A DNA stretch of 64,000 nucleotides from Capsaspora owczarzaki ATCC 30864 (GCF_000151315.2 NW_011887293.1:2216917-2280916); one strand, 5' to 3'; positions 14,001-26,248 are shown, counted from the stretch's first letter. Program-made: numbers and translations. The notes: generated by a model from the sequence alone, not told the origin.

Positions 14001-15090
14001 GACGGCCGGACGCTTGCTCGATTCGGTGCTGATTTGCCGTATGAATGCTTTGTCCTCCCGGATAGCTGCGGCCTGCGCACGCGCTTCTGGAGAGCGCGGC
14101 ATGTAATCGCTGGTGCTGTGTAATGCGGCTGTGTCTTCCTCGGACGAGTCGTGCTTTTCTGGTTCACCCGTCGTTTCCATGTTGCTCGAAAGTCGGGCCG
14201 AGTTTGCGGCCACAATCTCTGGTGGCACGAGGGCTGTTTTGTATGAGGAAGGCCCTTCAGGGCGCGGTGGCTGAGGATGAGTGAGATGGTGGACATCGTC
14301 GTCTGCTTGATTGCTGAGGACTGCAGCCATGGCGCCCGCTGGCGATGTGTACGTCTCGGCAAGCGCTGCAAAAGTGGCGATCGCGTCGTGGTGACCTGCA
14401 TGAGGCTCGTTGGCAGCGCGAAGCATCTCTCCACGACTAATACCGCGTGCCACTCCGGGGTGGGCATTCTTGGGCAGAATTGTCTCGGGTGCGTGGGCCA
14501 GCTGTGTGAGTTGCTTGGCTTGGTTCTGGAGCTCCTTCTGCTGGGTGATGGCTTCCTGCATCTTTTTGCTGAAAAAGGCGTTGACTTTGCCCACTTCAGC
14601 GTCAAACATTTGGACAAAGACGGCCTCTTGCTGGTAAAACTGTTCCGCGTCCTGATCTGGCTGCAAAGCTGGCTGGCTATCCGTGTCATCATCGTGCGGC
14701 TCTGCAATACATTCCGTGGAGAAGACGTTTGAGTTTGATGTGAGTTTCTGCTCGTGCGCGCACCGCAACCAAGCTCGTGGCACTTTACTCGGGGCAGCAG
14801 ACTCGTCGCCCGACGAGTGCGGTGCAATGGTGGCGACCAATCCGATTCGCTTGAGCTGTTTCTTCATTTTCTGTGTTTGGGTGTGTGGGGGTGGGGGTGT
14901 GTGGGGTTGTGACATGGTTGACATGCAGAATGAGCAATGAATCCAAAAGCCCATCAACTCACCCTCAACCGCCGTAATGCAGGGGGGGGGGGAAGAGGGT
15001 TTGTGTTGCCTTGTGACTTACTCGGTATCCAACATACTGCGAGCTCCATTCGCCCAGCTTGGACTGGTCCAAGTACTTTGCGAACTTCAT
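11049..15090 (-). CDS. SPX-EXS phosphate exporter, XPR1/SYG1 family (copy B)
   Basis: A paralogue of copy A with the same plan. It starts [20 protein letters not shown] at 15090. SPX sequence is split by a long Ser/Ala/Pro-rich linker and ends [15 protein letters not shown] segments include [94 protein letters not shown] and [17 protein letters not shown]. The C-terminal tail is longer than in copy A and ends in a Pro/Ala-rich stretch. Intron positions look largely shared with copy A, consistent with tandem duplication. Its 5' end faces the FLVCR-like transporter across a shared promoter region. Confidence 0.92.
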
Positions 15091-15906
15091 CGAGTTCGGT
15101 TGTTGGCTATGCTACAGCTCGTTTATGGCTGGCGTTTGTTGAACAAGACCAACGAAATCTGCAACCTAGAGAGAGGGATTCAAAATAGACACATAAGGTC
15201 AGTATGACAATGTCGAAACAGCTGCTTTTGCTCGTGGATGGCGAGTGAGTGAAGTGAAGCCGGCAGAGGATGCGGCCAACGCCATGTCTCATGGTGGGAC
15301 TGTAGCAATGACAGAAGGAGCAGAGTTGAGAAGGGGGCCAATCCCCCCTTTGCTCATGCTCATGCTCATGCTTGTGCTATGGGAGGCGGCGGCGGCGGGG
15401 GGGGGGCAATGAGGACCACACACAGCAGACGGCTTCAGACTTGGAAGGCCTTTTCTTCTTCCCCTTTCCATTGGGCCAGCCACTTTCAGCCACTTTTTGT
15501 CTCAGTGCATCATGTGGTTTCTCAGTCAGATCGTTGCATGTTTTTTGCAACAATGAAAACAAGTCCACATGCTTCAAGCAATGAAAGTCCACAACAGTGT
15601 CACATTGGAAAAATAACTCAACTCTTACAGCGAACAAAACGACGAATGAGCTCGAATAAAGTGCTCGAATTCAGAGCAAATAGTAATAAGGGAATGTCGT
15701 GCTTCTTGATCCATTGCTTTGGGATACTGGAATGAGTGGAGTGAGTGAGTGAAGTGAGATGAGGATCAAGCAACGGTTGGTTTTGCCTTCCATTCAATTC
15801 ATTCAATCCGCAGTTCTCTTCGTCCAATTCACTCACTCAATTCATTCAATTTCACTCTTTCTTTTACCTTTATCTTCATTTTTTTCCCTCTTCTTTTACT
15901 TCTCAG
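15091..15906. promoter_or_regulatory. Divergent promoter region, SPX-EXS copy B / FLVCR-like transporter
   Basis: 816 bp between divergent ATGs. It includes a G-run at 15400-15406, a short GCTCAT tandem near 15353 and repeated TTCATTCAAT/CACTCAATTCATT units at 15793-15850, ending in a pyrimidine-rich tract before the transporter ATG. No coding feature was supported. Confidence 0.55.
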
Positions 15907-18526
15907 ATGTCAACGCACAACAATTACAACGCGCTTGAAAATGTGAGTTCTTTCAATTCTGCCAAAAACAGCCACACAGCGTCGATAGCAGGAACGAGCC
16001 ACAGACAGTCTGTGGTGTGATCAGATACCAAGCGAGAGAGAGGGAGAGGGAGAAAGAGAAGGAGGAGGAGAGGGAGGAGAGATGCGAACGGAAGCAGTAG
16101 CAGCAGCAGCAGTCACAAGGGTCATGAGAAGGGCAAATGGTCGGCCGACGGCTGAGCTTGCACACAACGAACTCGACGACGGCGCAGTCAAACAGCAGCC
16201 TCTCCCCCCTCGACGACTCACGACGGGGCTCACTCTCACCAAACCAATGAGCAATGGACGCAATTGAAGAAGGACGGAAGGACGTAAGGAAGGGAAAAGC
16301 CTCGCTCGGGCGAAGGTGGACAGAACAAATCAAGGGGTCGGCATTGCCGACATTGTCCGGCAGCCTCGAGGTTGGTGAAGGGAGAGGAGGGGGAGGGGGA
16401 GGGTGACGGTGCCCAAACACTCGACATACTGGCCTTGCATTCAATGCCACTCCTGGCGAGTCGTGTGGAAGCGAGTCGTTGGTGGGAACACAAAGTGGCT
16501 TGCGGTTGTACTTCAAAATTTTCATCCGCTTTTGCTCTCCTATCTCCTGCTTTGATCCCCTTGTGATGTGTTATGCACTGAATATGTGTTCAACTAACTC
16601 AAATCTCTGGCTTTTTTGGTCCATCCGAAACCAAACACAGACGCCAAGCGCAGTATCCATCCACCAACAGAACGGTGTCGGAGCGCACAAGGTCTACAAG
16701 CGACGCTGGCTGATGCTCACCGTTGTCTGCCTGCTCAATATCGTCAATGCGGCCCAATGGATTCAATATGCGCCGATTGCGGACACCGTCAAGCGCTACT
16801 ATGACGTCTCGAGCACCTGGGTCAACATGCTTTCGCAAATATTCATGATCCTCTACATCCCGTTCGGCTTTATGGCGTCCTGGGCACTCGATACCCGTGG
16901 ATTGCGCTACGCAGTACGTTGTTGCTTGTTTTGATTTGTTGCTTTGACTGTCGTCTTGTCTTTGTGCTCACGTCCTGTATTTTCCTCTCTTGTTTTTTTC
17001 CCCCTAATTTGCAGTGCGTTCTTGGAGCCGTGCTCAACGCAGTTGGCGCATTCATCAAGTACATGGCCAACTTTGTCGAAATTACTCCTTCCGCCGACCC
17101 CAACATCATGTTTGCTGTGGTCATGGTCGGCCAATTCTTTGCCGCTGCTGCCCAGCCGTTCATCCTGGGTGCTCCCACCATGCTGGCCGCCGTCTGGTTT
17201 AGCGACAGCGAGCGTGCCACTGCCAATATGCTTGCTTCCGTCGGTAAGGCAATGCAGAGCGTATGTCAGGGGAAACAACTTGTAGAGATTGATTTCAAAG
17301 TTTTGAGCTGACTTTTTTTTTTTTTTCTTTCGGGGTTTTGCTTGATAGCCAACCCGATCGGTATTGCTGCCGCGAACGTCCTCTCGCCCGCTATTGTTGA
17401 TACCACCGAGCCCTGGACGATCAACACGATGGTACTGCATTCATGTCTTTGTCTTTGTTTGTTGTCGAAACAACAACTCACGTCCAAACCCGCCCCCCTC
17501 TCTCTCTCTGAAACAGCACTGGATGATGATGATCCCGGCCGGCATCGTTGCAGTCATCACGATCGTGCTCATGCGTGCCAAGCCCCCGACGCCCCCGAGC
17601 CTGTCCGCAGCTACCCCTTCCGATCCATTCTTTGTTGGCTTGAAGAAGGTTGCGACCAACAAGTCCTACCTGCTCCTGCTCGTCTCTTTCGGCGTGGGTC
17701 TTGGCATTTTCAACGCCCTGTCCACCTTGTTGGAGCAGATTGTTCATCCTCAAGGCTACACTGACGTGAGTTTGGGTTGACCGCAGGTGTTGCGTGAATT
17801 GTTATTTTCGCGGCTGTTTGATGTGTCTAACTTTCATCTCTCTCTCACTTTCTCGTGCTTCTACAATTTCGCCCACGCTGCAGGACGATGCTGGCATTTT
17901 TGGAGCTGCCCTCATCGGTGCGGGTCTGGTCGGCGCTGGAATCAGCGGTCCTCTGATTGACAAGACCAAGGCGTACCGGCCCGTTCTTCGTGGCTGCTTT
18001 ATTCTTGCAACCGCATCGTTTGTGGGATTTGCGCTCTCTGCTCGCCCCGACGAGTACGTCCTGGTTGCCGTGACGTGCGGCTTGATTGGCTTCTTCTGCT
18101 TCCCGCTTCTCCCTACCTGCCTTGAGCTCGCCGTTGAGGTGACCTACCCTGTATCTGAGGGCACTAGCGCTTCTTTCATGTGGATGGCAGGGTAAGATTG
18201 GATTGTATTTTTTTTTGGAGTGATTGTGGTCAATTTTGCTGGGCTTTACGAGGAACGCGATTCTCATTTTTTGTTTTGGGCCTTTTGCAACAACCTCCAC
18301 ACACACATACAGTCAAGCGTTGGGTGTCGTGTTCATCTTTATCATGGACGCCATGCGGACGGGCGCCGAAGAAGACATGACAAACGCGCTCTGGTTTGCG
18401 GTCGGCGTCGTCGGTGCCACGCTCATCCCGGTCTTCCTGTTCAAGGGCGAGTATCGGCGGTTGAACATGGAGCGCGAGACCAAAGCCAACGCTTCCTCCG
18501 GCCTGAACGGCGATCTGCACATTTGA
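15907..18526 (+). CDS. FLVCR-like major facilitator (SLC49 family)
   Basis: Seven exons: 15907-15942, 16641-16913, 17015-17243, 17349-17431, 17517-17765, 17884-18191 and 18313-18526. All phases agree and give 463 aa. After a short hydrophilic N-terminus the first helix region reads YKRRWLMLTVVCLLNIVNA, followed by QWIQYAPIADTVKRYYDVS, the signature start of FLVCR1/2 and MFSD7. About 12 hydrophobic segments follow, with a charged central loop near SLSAATPSDPFFVGLKKV. Animal SLC49 proteins move haem, choline or related cations; the substrate here cannot be read from sequence. The first intron (about 700 nt) is unusually long for this locus and purine-rich. Confidence 0.88.
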
Positions 18527-19945
18527 GTGTCCTGCAAAGCAGGAGGCTGAAGCATTTGAGTGCTCCTTTCGTTGAATTTACCGTTTTGTTGAATTTTTTT
18601 GGCTTGTATTGAATTGACGTTTTTTTTTTTTTTTTTTTTTTTGTTTGTTCTTGATCCCCCGGCCGCTCGTTGGTTTGTTTTGTTTGTCTGCCTTTTATGC
18701 ACACAGTCATCACCGTTGCGCTCAGCAACAACCATGACGCTTTTCGGTATCAATCAATCGCTGAACGAAAGCCAAGTCGTTCACTTTTTTATTATGATTG
18801 GAATATATTTGTTGAGAGCCATTCTTTTTTTGGCTTTGCAATGCAGTCCCAGTGAGATTGTTCTGCAATGTCCAGCTCTTTTCGACAGGTACACCAAAGC
18901 AGGCGCGTTGTGCTTGAGGGTGATAGTGAAAGTGGGAGAGAGATAGAGATAGGGAGAGAGACCGAGAGTGAGCCCAACGGAGCAGCGGCGCACAGCGAGG
19001 GAGGTGCACGGTCTGGAGGTGGAAGCGACCAAGTTTTAACCATTAAAAGCTGGAACCGCTTTTTTTCAAAATGCACATGTTGTGTTTTTTGGCGCAGATG
19101 GAGCATTGGAGCAGAGAAGCTGCCCCGCATGCCAAGGAGGACAAGAGCGTGGATGGAGCATCGCAGGGACGGGGGATTGGTCGTTCGAAAGAAGCTGCCA
19201 AAGCGAGAGAGTGAGTGAGTGAAAATGGGGCGGGAAATGGCTGCGAACGAACTTCGCCCACTCAAATTGTTCGGATTTTATTGTTTTATTTTTATTTGTT
19301 CTCTTTCCCGCGCTCTCAAAGTGGGCGGTCCTTTCCCCCCCACCCCCGCCTCCCGTTTTTGTATCTCTCATTCACAAACTCGCTCTCTTTTGCTCTTCGT
19401 CGCGATCGTCGCTTGTCTTTGCTTTGATCAACAAAGCGATCGATTTGGCGTTCTTTTTTTTTTTTCTTTCCTTCTGTGCAAAAGATAATAAAATAATAAA
19501 AAAAAATCATAAAACTCGTGCAACTTTTAAAAACTGACTCCTTTGAATTTTTATTGAACACATAAAAAAAGCGTCGTTTTTCATTGCTTTTTTTTTTTGC
19601 TTCTTCTTTTTCGCTCTTCGCGTTCCATTCAACACAAAAAAAAAGACCATCTGTTGAGTGTTGCGCGAAGCAACGCAAAAGCAAGCGACAGTGTGTGCAC
19701 TTTGGCACTTGGAACGTGGAACTTTGAACTTTGAACTTTGGCTGGTTGCCCAAATTCGGGTTGATTCCCGCTCGATGTGCCCCCTCCACCTCCCTCGCCC
19801 TGACTCTCTCTCCACATTCCCCATCAATCATTCTCTCCATCAATCATATTCAACTCGATCATTCACTCTCTCTCATTCACTCTCTTCATTCGAACAACCC
19901 TTTTTTTTTTCGCCTTTCTCGCGGTTTTTTTTTTTTGTTTTTTGA
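18527..19945. other. 1.4-kb intergenic region, low complexity
   Basis: It lies between two plus-strand genes. Contents: T-runs (for example 18619-18642), GAGAGA-type purine tracts near 18935-18965, short AACTTTG tandem repeats near 19720-19740, and CATTCACTCTC repeats near 19850-19890 before the WD40 gene. Open frames here have no recognisable composition, and no gene was supported. Confidence 0.6.
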
Positions 19946-22004
19946 ATGAACAATTTCCATGCGGTCCAAGCAGCGGCCGCAGTCGCGCCACCCAGCGTGC
20001 CCGAGCTGGTAAACCTCATCCTACAAACACTTTCCCTCCTTCTCGCTATGCAGCGAAAGAACTAGAAGCTCGTCGTCATTGAAAACTCACCACAATTTTT
20101 TTCCCCGCTCGCTTCGCTTGCGTTGCTTGTCTTCGTAGTTGGTCCATACGACCGAGCGCATATTCACAGGGCACAAGAAGACAGTCACCTGCATAGACAT
20201 TCTCGACGATGTGCTGTTCACGGGCTCGGCGGACGGCAAGGCACGCGCGTTTGACATTCGCACGGGCGCCCTCAAGCACACGTTCGCTGCCAACGGCCAT
20301 TCCTCCGCAATCACATGTCTGGCGCTCGTAAGACATCCAGGGTTTGTCTTGAACCCACTCGCCGGGGGGACAACCACGCCGGCAGCGGCGGGCTCCACCT
20401 CCACCTCGTCATCTCAACCAGCGACCACTAGCTCCACCACAACATTTACCAGCTCATCCTCACCAACAATAACAACAGCAACAACAACAACAACAGCAAC
20501 ACCGAGCGCTGCCGCGAGCTCGAGTGCAGCTCCTACAACCTCCAGCTCAAAGGCACCAGCTCACTCATCATCCGCACCTGCATCCGGGTTGCCCGACTTT
20601 GCACCAACAGACACTACTACTACTACTGCTACTGCTGCTGCTATTGCTGCAGCGGCGTCGCCCGAAACAGCTCCACCACTCTTCCTCTTCACGGCAGGCA
20701 ACGACAAAACCGTTCGGGTTTGGAACGCGACAACAGGTCAGTGCTTGCGTGTGTTTCGAAAAGCCCACAGCGGCTACATTTACTGCCTCTGCGTCGACGT
20801 GGATCGAGGGCGCATGTACACTGGCGCAGGAGACCACCTCATTGTCGAGTGGAACTTGCTCGACGAAAGCAAATGGCGCGTGTTCAAGGGACATACAGAC
20901 TGGGTGCGCGACGTGAAGGTGCCCATGGGAACCCGCACCCTGTTCAGTGCCTCCAACGATGGCACCATTCGGCGCTGGAACCTGGAAACCGCCGTGCCAG
21001 ACGCCACCATCTGGTGCGAAGCGTCTCGTGCCTTTTGCCTGTGCTTTGGCGACGATCGCCTGTTTGCTGGCATGTCCGACAAGCTGGGTCGCTGCCTCGA
21101 CCCTCGCACGGGTGGCCTGTTCCAGCAGTATGTCGGTCACAAAGGCCCCTTGCTGTGCCTCGACGTATCCGGTGGGATTGTCGTCACCGGCTCGGGCGAC
21201 AAGAGCGTCCGCTGCTGGGACGCCGTCACGGGCGTTTGCTACTCTGCCTATGTCGGGCACTCTGACTGGGTGCGCTGTGTCAAAATCTATGGCAATTTGA
21301 TCTTCTCTGCAAGCGACGATTGCACCGTCCGCTGTTGGGCGCTCAGCTCGACCGACATGGACAGCGCGTTTGGCGGCAGCACCCTGCACGACCAAGACAC
21401 GCTTTCGTTGCGTTCGCGATTCTCTCACACAGAGCCCGCCGGCTTCCAACGGCGAATTGGAGCGTCCTTTCACAGCTCGCCCGGCCACTTCAATGATGGA
21501 GCAACAAGCATCCATCGCATGCACAATTACGATGGCGTCTCGCTGCATTCCGCAGCATCCCTCACAAGCGGGCTGGCGCCCGTGTCGTCTGGTCCCGTCA
21601 TTGACGCCATCACTCATAACAACGCAATGGAAGCAATGCGCAAGCGCCAGCTCGAGCTGGAGGCGACTGTCGCGCAGCAGACGTCTCTCATCGCGTCGTT
21701 GGAGCGGCGGCTCGAGACTGCGATCGCTGAAAAGCACACACTCGAGAGAACGCTTGAGTGCGCCTCAGCCTCGCATTCCGAGCGACTTTTCGCGGCGGTC
21801 GACGCTTGTGCCAGCGCGCCTCGCCAGTCCGACGCAGCTGCTTCCGGCGATGCATTCCGACACTTGGCCGACATCCGACAGTCGGTTCATCATCTGGAAC
21901 AAGCACTGACCGCCCGCCACCACGCAACCGCCACTCCGACCTCGGAACCGCGAGACTCGGCTCCGGGCTCCTGTGCTGCATCCTTGCACGAGACATCGAC
22001 TTGA
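19946..22004 (+). CDS. WD40-repeat protein with Ser/Thr-rich insert and C-terminal coiled coil
   Basis: Two exons: 19946-20008 (MNNFHAVQAAAAVAPP...) and 20139-22004, joined in phase 0 for 642 aa. Seven WD-type blades can be followed: FTGHKKTVTCIDIL, AANGHSSAITCLAL, FRKAHSGYIYCLCV, FKGHTDWVRDVKV, a degenerate blade around WCEASRAFCLCF, YVGHKGPLLCLDV and YVGHSDWVRCVKI. A ~110-residue Ser/Thr/Ala low-complexity loop (20380-20670) sits inside the second blade. The C-terminal third has a heptad-like segment (about 21625-21760), then disordered sequence. The propeller resembles those of TRAF7, myosin heavy chain kinase or F-box proteins, but no partner domain is present. A scaffold role is inferred. 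Confidence 0.85.
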
Positions 22005-22545
22005 AGTTGCCTACACCTGTTATTAGCTGCTTTGTTTTTTCGTCTGTTACTTTTTTTCTCCCGCCCTCTCCTCACTCCGCATAACATTACCTCATCCTTA
22101 TTCTTAACACCCTCATCAGACCTATTTTTTGTTTTGTTTATTCAGACTGTGTTGCTGCGCAATATGCCTTTTTTTTGGTGGTGGTTGTATCGTTCGACTG
22201 TTGTTGATATTAATGCAGAAACAACCATCGTATCCAAAACGTACAACAATCGACAGCGGCGAGAATCCGCATCTTTCAACCACCGGTGTGGCAAGCGGGG
22301 GGGGGGGGCGCGGGAAGACAGAAACAGAGCAATAGACGCACCCTGAAAAGCGAGATGGATTCAATTGTTGTATGTACTGTTTTTTTTTTTTTTTTGGGGG
22401 GGTGTGATATTTCAAAAACATGCGACTCCTATCAACAAAACAAATTCAACAGGAATGCAGGGCGCTTTGACACACCACAGCCTTTTGTGACCACAGCTTT
22501 TTTTGGTTTTCTGGGTGGATTGGCTTCCAAAACTGTCAAAGCCCT
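22005..22545. other. Convergent intergenic region with T- and G-runs
   Basis: 541 bp between the stop codons of the WD40 gene and the phosphatase. It carries a G-run at 22299-22308 and a T-run at 22380-22395 followed by Gs. It should contain both 3' ends; no gene was seen. Confidence 0.6.
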
Positions 22546-24687
22546 TTAGCGGCGACGCTTCGTTGCAACAACCACAGCAATCGTCGCAAATGCCACAGTC
22601 AACGCCGCGATGCCCCACCAGATCTTGGGGATGGACGCGGCGCTTCCTTCGCCGCTGCGAAACCTCTTCACATGTGGGCTATCAATGGGCACGGCCGAGC
22701 GCTTGCGCGAGGCATCGTGCTGGTTCTGGGCAGCAGCAGCAGTGGCGGCAGCAGCTTCGGCAGCTTCAGCAGCAGCCTTGGCAGCGGCGGCAGCAGCCTC
22801 GGCAAGCTCATCTTCCTCAGCAAACTTGATCTCGAGCTCACGCACGCCTTTGGTGACGGCAGTGTAGCAGAATTCGAGCTGATCGGCCGTTTGGACCAGC
22901 GTGGTGCGTTGCAGACGCGCCTCGCGAATGATGGTCAGAATCTCAATGTCGGTGGCACCACGCTTGCGCTCGAAAAGCTCTAGACAAACGTCAATCACCA
23001 AGAAAGTGCCAGTGCGGCCAATACCGGCGCTATTAAAGCAAGCAACAACCAGACAAGGTGCCATCGCAAGCGTTGAGTGAGCCCGAGATCAAAGAATCGC
23101 AATGTCTGTAAATCCAAGCAAAAAAGACAATAAAAACACATACCTGCAGTGAATTAGGATGGGCATTTCGGGTGCCAGTCGCTGGGCCGACAAACGAACT
23201 CGTCGCAAATAGTCGAGCACATGGTCTGCCGACTTGGGCACACCATGGTCGGGCCACGCGACAAAGTGATGGTGGACAATCTCTCGGGAAGCACCCGTCT
23301 ACGGGAAGTTGGAGGTAGTAGTGTGAAGGTGAGTTGAGGGCGGCATCAGCAAGTCCAAAACCCCCCATCACGGCAGAATATCATACCAGTTCGTTATGGA
23401 CACTCAGAGTGCGCGTCACGTCCGACTGTGACTCGGAAGTCTCGATGGCCACGAGCTTGATGTGGTACGGACCAACAACCAGCGTTTCGTCAACCGTGCT
23501 CGGGTAGTAGCAGTGGCATTTCGGGGCGCCCTTCTCGACGAGGTTGGAGGTCATGACAACGACTTGCACGCCCTGCTGCCAGATCATGTGCCAGAAATCA
23601 ATCTGGGTGGATGCAGTGGGGCCCTGGGCGGCAATGTAATGGCGGTTGACTTGCGGGAACTGACGAGACAGAGTGTTGTGAGCGAGGCTGCCACCAAAAA
23701 CAAATCGCAGTAAAACTGCAAGAAACGGACGGCACAAACAAACCTTGATATGGTTGGCGTTGATATAATCCGTGTTGTTGTCACCGGTCTCACGCTCAAT
23801 CTTAACGCGAGTCAGATCGACTGTGGCAGACGCACAACAACAAGAAGAAGATCAACTCAGAAACAACAAAAGTTGGTTGGTAAAGACGCAGCAAAAGCTT
23901 TGGCTTACAGGGCAGGACGTCCGAGTAGCGGTTTTTGCCATTGTTCGCACGATCGCGCGCTGCATTGAACGTGTGATGCGAAGCACTGCTACGCGTTGAC
24001 TGGGTGAGCTCCTGCGAGAACGAAACAGAGATCCATTGATTCAATCCTTTCGAAAGTGAGCGAATGCGGCCCAAGTTCGAGGAGCACACGACAAAATGAG
24101 CGACTTTGTCAAGCAAGCACTCGAAAATCCACGCATTGGCGACAGACGGAGCGCGTGCGAGAGAGTCAACGTATACAGCAAATGGTGCCTTTTGCTCAGA
24201 AGCATGGCGCTTCCATTGGTTCGACCACCCGCCCCCTCCCTCTTCCCCCCTCTTCGCCTCTTCCGCATCGGACGAAAAGAAAACAGCAGAAACATAGTGA
24301 GGAAGTAGCCCGTCGGAGGCGGGGGGGGGTGCCTCGGATTCGAGATTGGGAGAGGTCAAAGAAGAGCAATGGAAAACGATGATACAGCCAAAGCAGAGCG
24401 AGAGATCCAAGTGAAGCGAGAAACCGTACGCGGAAGGTCTCCTCGAGGCCGTTGTCGAGGATGTCTTCGAGGGCAAGCTCGAGCATCTGCGAGACACGGC
24501 GCGGCGCAGGCTCAGCAGCGGCAGCAGCAGCAGCGGACGACGACGACGACGACGAAGAGGCGTCCTTCCCAGTCGCACCGGCAGCAGACGCATCGGCGGC
24601 AGCGACGGTGGGGCTCTCAACAGCAGCAGCGTCTGATGAGGGCGTGAGCGTGAAACTCGCGCGCTTGTTGCTGGAAGTGGTGGACAT
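22546..24687 (-). CDS. Tail-anchored protein tyrosine phosphatase, PTP1B/TC-PTP type
   Basis: Multi-exon, starting MSTTSSNKRASFTLTP at 24687. Classical PTP motifs appear in order: NRYSDVLP-FDLTRVKI, DYINANHIK, YIAAQGPT, FWHMIWQQ, WPDHGVP (general acid loop) and the P-loop HCSAGIGRTGTF. The serine of HCSAG is assembled across an intron (exon ending ...CACTGCAG, next exon C-GCC-GGT). The Q-loop region reads QTADQLEFCY. After an Ala/Glu-rich linker and a basic stretch (RKRSAVP, VKRFRSG), the chain ends in one hydrophobic helix, PKIWWGIAALTVAFATIAVV, plus KRRR. That is the layout of an ER tail anchor, as in PTP1B. Substrates would be phosphotyrosine proteins facing the cytosol. Confidence 0.9.
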
Positions 24688-24887
24688 GATGGGGGGGGGG
24701 GAAACAAAAGACTGAGTTGCTTAGAAGTTAAGTTCAAATACGAAGGCAAACTAGCAACAACAGCAACAACAACAACAGAAGTTGACTTTAATCGGTGGAA
24801 AATTGATCAAAACAACAGTGTGCAAAGTGACGGGGTGGAGGAAAGTCGGAGGCAGAGTGCAAGGAGCATCTCGAACGGACAGGAAAC

Positions 24888-25988
24888 TCAGGAGGCAGAG
24901 GGAAGCTTCATGAACACGAGAATTTCGCGGTCGCGGGTGGTGAACACTGGATTAGCAGTACCTGAGTAGTAAAAGAAATCGTGGCAATCTTTGGAACGGC
25001 GCCAATGTTCCCCAGCAATGTCACTGCCGTCCCAGACGTGGTCCCGAACCCATACGAGTGGAATAAACACAATCTTGTCCCAAGCCTCTGCTGGCAAGTC
25101 CTGAAACCAGTCCAGCCAATCGCTTGCAGTCAGGTAGTTGCCTACCAGATTGACAAACCTCACGCTAGGCAGCATCACAAACCTGCGAATCTGCTCGACA
25201 ACAGTCTTGCGAGGATTGTTCGTCAGATCTGCACGCTCTGCCGCCGCACCAAATCGATTGAAGCTCAGGTTGATCACATTGCACTGGAGATGTTGGACGA
25301 TGGGAGCAATGAACTCGAGATCTTCGTCAGGCAGTTCGTTCGTGGACAAGTCGAGAGTTACGACTTCGCCAGAATCCAACTGCTTGAGTTGTAAGAACTC
25401 GAGAAGCTTGTCGACGTTGACAAGGGCATTGCTTTCGCGAAGGTGTTTCGCATACGACGGATTGACCCGACCACTGGACAAATTCAGGACGCCGTCCACC
25501 ACGTCCGAGCCGGAGGGGAAAGCCTTCCGAGCTTGCATGCTGTTTTGAGGAGGAAGGAACGGCGCGCCATACGAAGCATAGGGCTGGAAGAAGGGAAAAT
25601 AGCCAGTAGGGCCAGGGGGTGGGAGGAAGGGAAAATAGCCAGCAGGCCAAGAGGGCTGCGACCTGCCAGGCTGGTAGGGAGCATAGCCTGGCTGAGGCTC
25701 ATAGGGCTGAGGAAACACGCCCATGCCAGTTGCACCAAACGACGTAGCCATGCTCGCGCCAGCTGAGTTCGGCGGTATCAGCTCGTTGCTCAAGACTTGC
25801 GCATCCAAACGCGCGGCTTGGTCGTCTTCGCCTCCAATTTTGTCAATCGAACTCGTCAGAAGTGCAACAAGTCTGTCATACGAGAACCGACAGACCTGCT
25901 GAAGCGACATCGCTCGAACCGGGTGATTGTCCGAGATTGCCGCGTTGATGTGTCTGTACTTCGGAAGGAGATCTCCGATAGAACTCAT
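24888..25988 (-). CDS. Unrecognised 366-aa protein with LRR-like repeats
   Basis: A single intronless ORF, unusual in this window. The N-terminal ~85 residues are helical and polar. Residues ~90-160 are rich in Pro, Gly, Tyr and Phe, with a duplicated GYFPF segment matching a direct DNA repeat around 25588/25630. The C-terminal half has leucine-rich-repeat-like strands (VVTLDLSTNELPDEDLEFI, CNVINLSFNRFG, VRFVNLVGNYLT), then a conserved-looking aromatic tail (WDKIVFIPLVWVRDHVW, CHDFFYYSG). No family was recognised; there is no signal peptide or membrane helix. The intact frame and codon usage similar to its neighbours suggest a real gene. Confidence 0.7.
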   Translation of the reverse strand: MSSIGDLLPKYRHINAAISDNHPVRAMSLQQVCRFSYDRLVALLTSSIDKIGGEDDQAARLDAQVLSNELIPPNSAGASMATSFGATGMGVFPQPYEPQPGYAPYQPGRSQPSWPAGYFPFLPPPGPTGYFPFFQPYASYGAPFLPPQNSMQARKAFPSGSDVVDGVLNLSSGRVNPSYAKHLRESNALVNVDKLLEFLQLKQLDSGEVVTLDLSTNELPDEDLEFIAPIVQHLQCNVINLSFNRFGAAAERADLTNNPRKTVVEQIRRFVMLPSVRFVNLVGNYLTASDWLDWFQDLPAEAWDKIVFIPLVWVRDHVWDGSDIAGEHWRRSKDCHDFFYYSGTANPVFTTRDREILVFMKLPSAS

Positions 25989-26248
25989 TTTGAAGCGTCT
26001 CCTGTTTCGTGTTGTTGTCAGCTTCTTTTAACCCCAGACTTGCGGTTTGCAAAACAAAGCCTCTTATTCAGTGCAATGAACAATGGTTTTGTGCGTTCAA
26101 TGTATCACGAACTCTCCCTTCGGAGTCGAATCTTTGTTAACGGATGACTATATTTGTTTGTTTGTTTTCGTCCAAGCACAGTAGTGACAAATGATAGCTA
26201 TTTCACGCTACAGCTGTAGAATGAGCACATGAGGCGCTACCGTGGATC

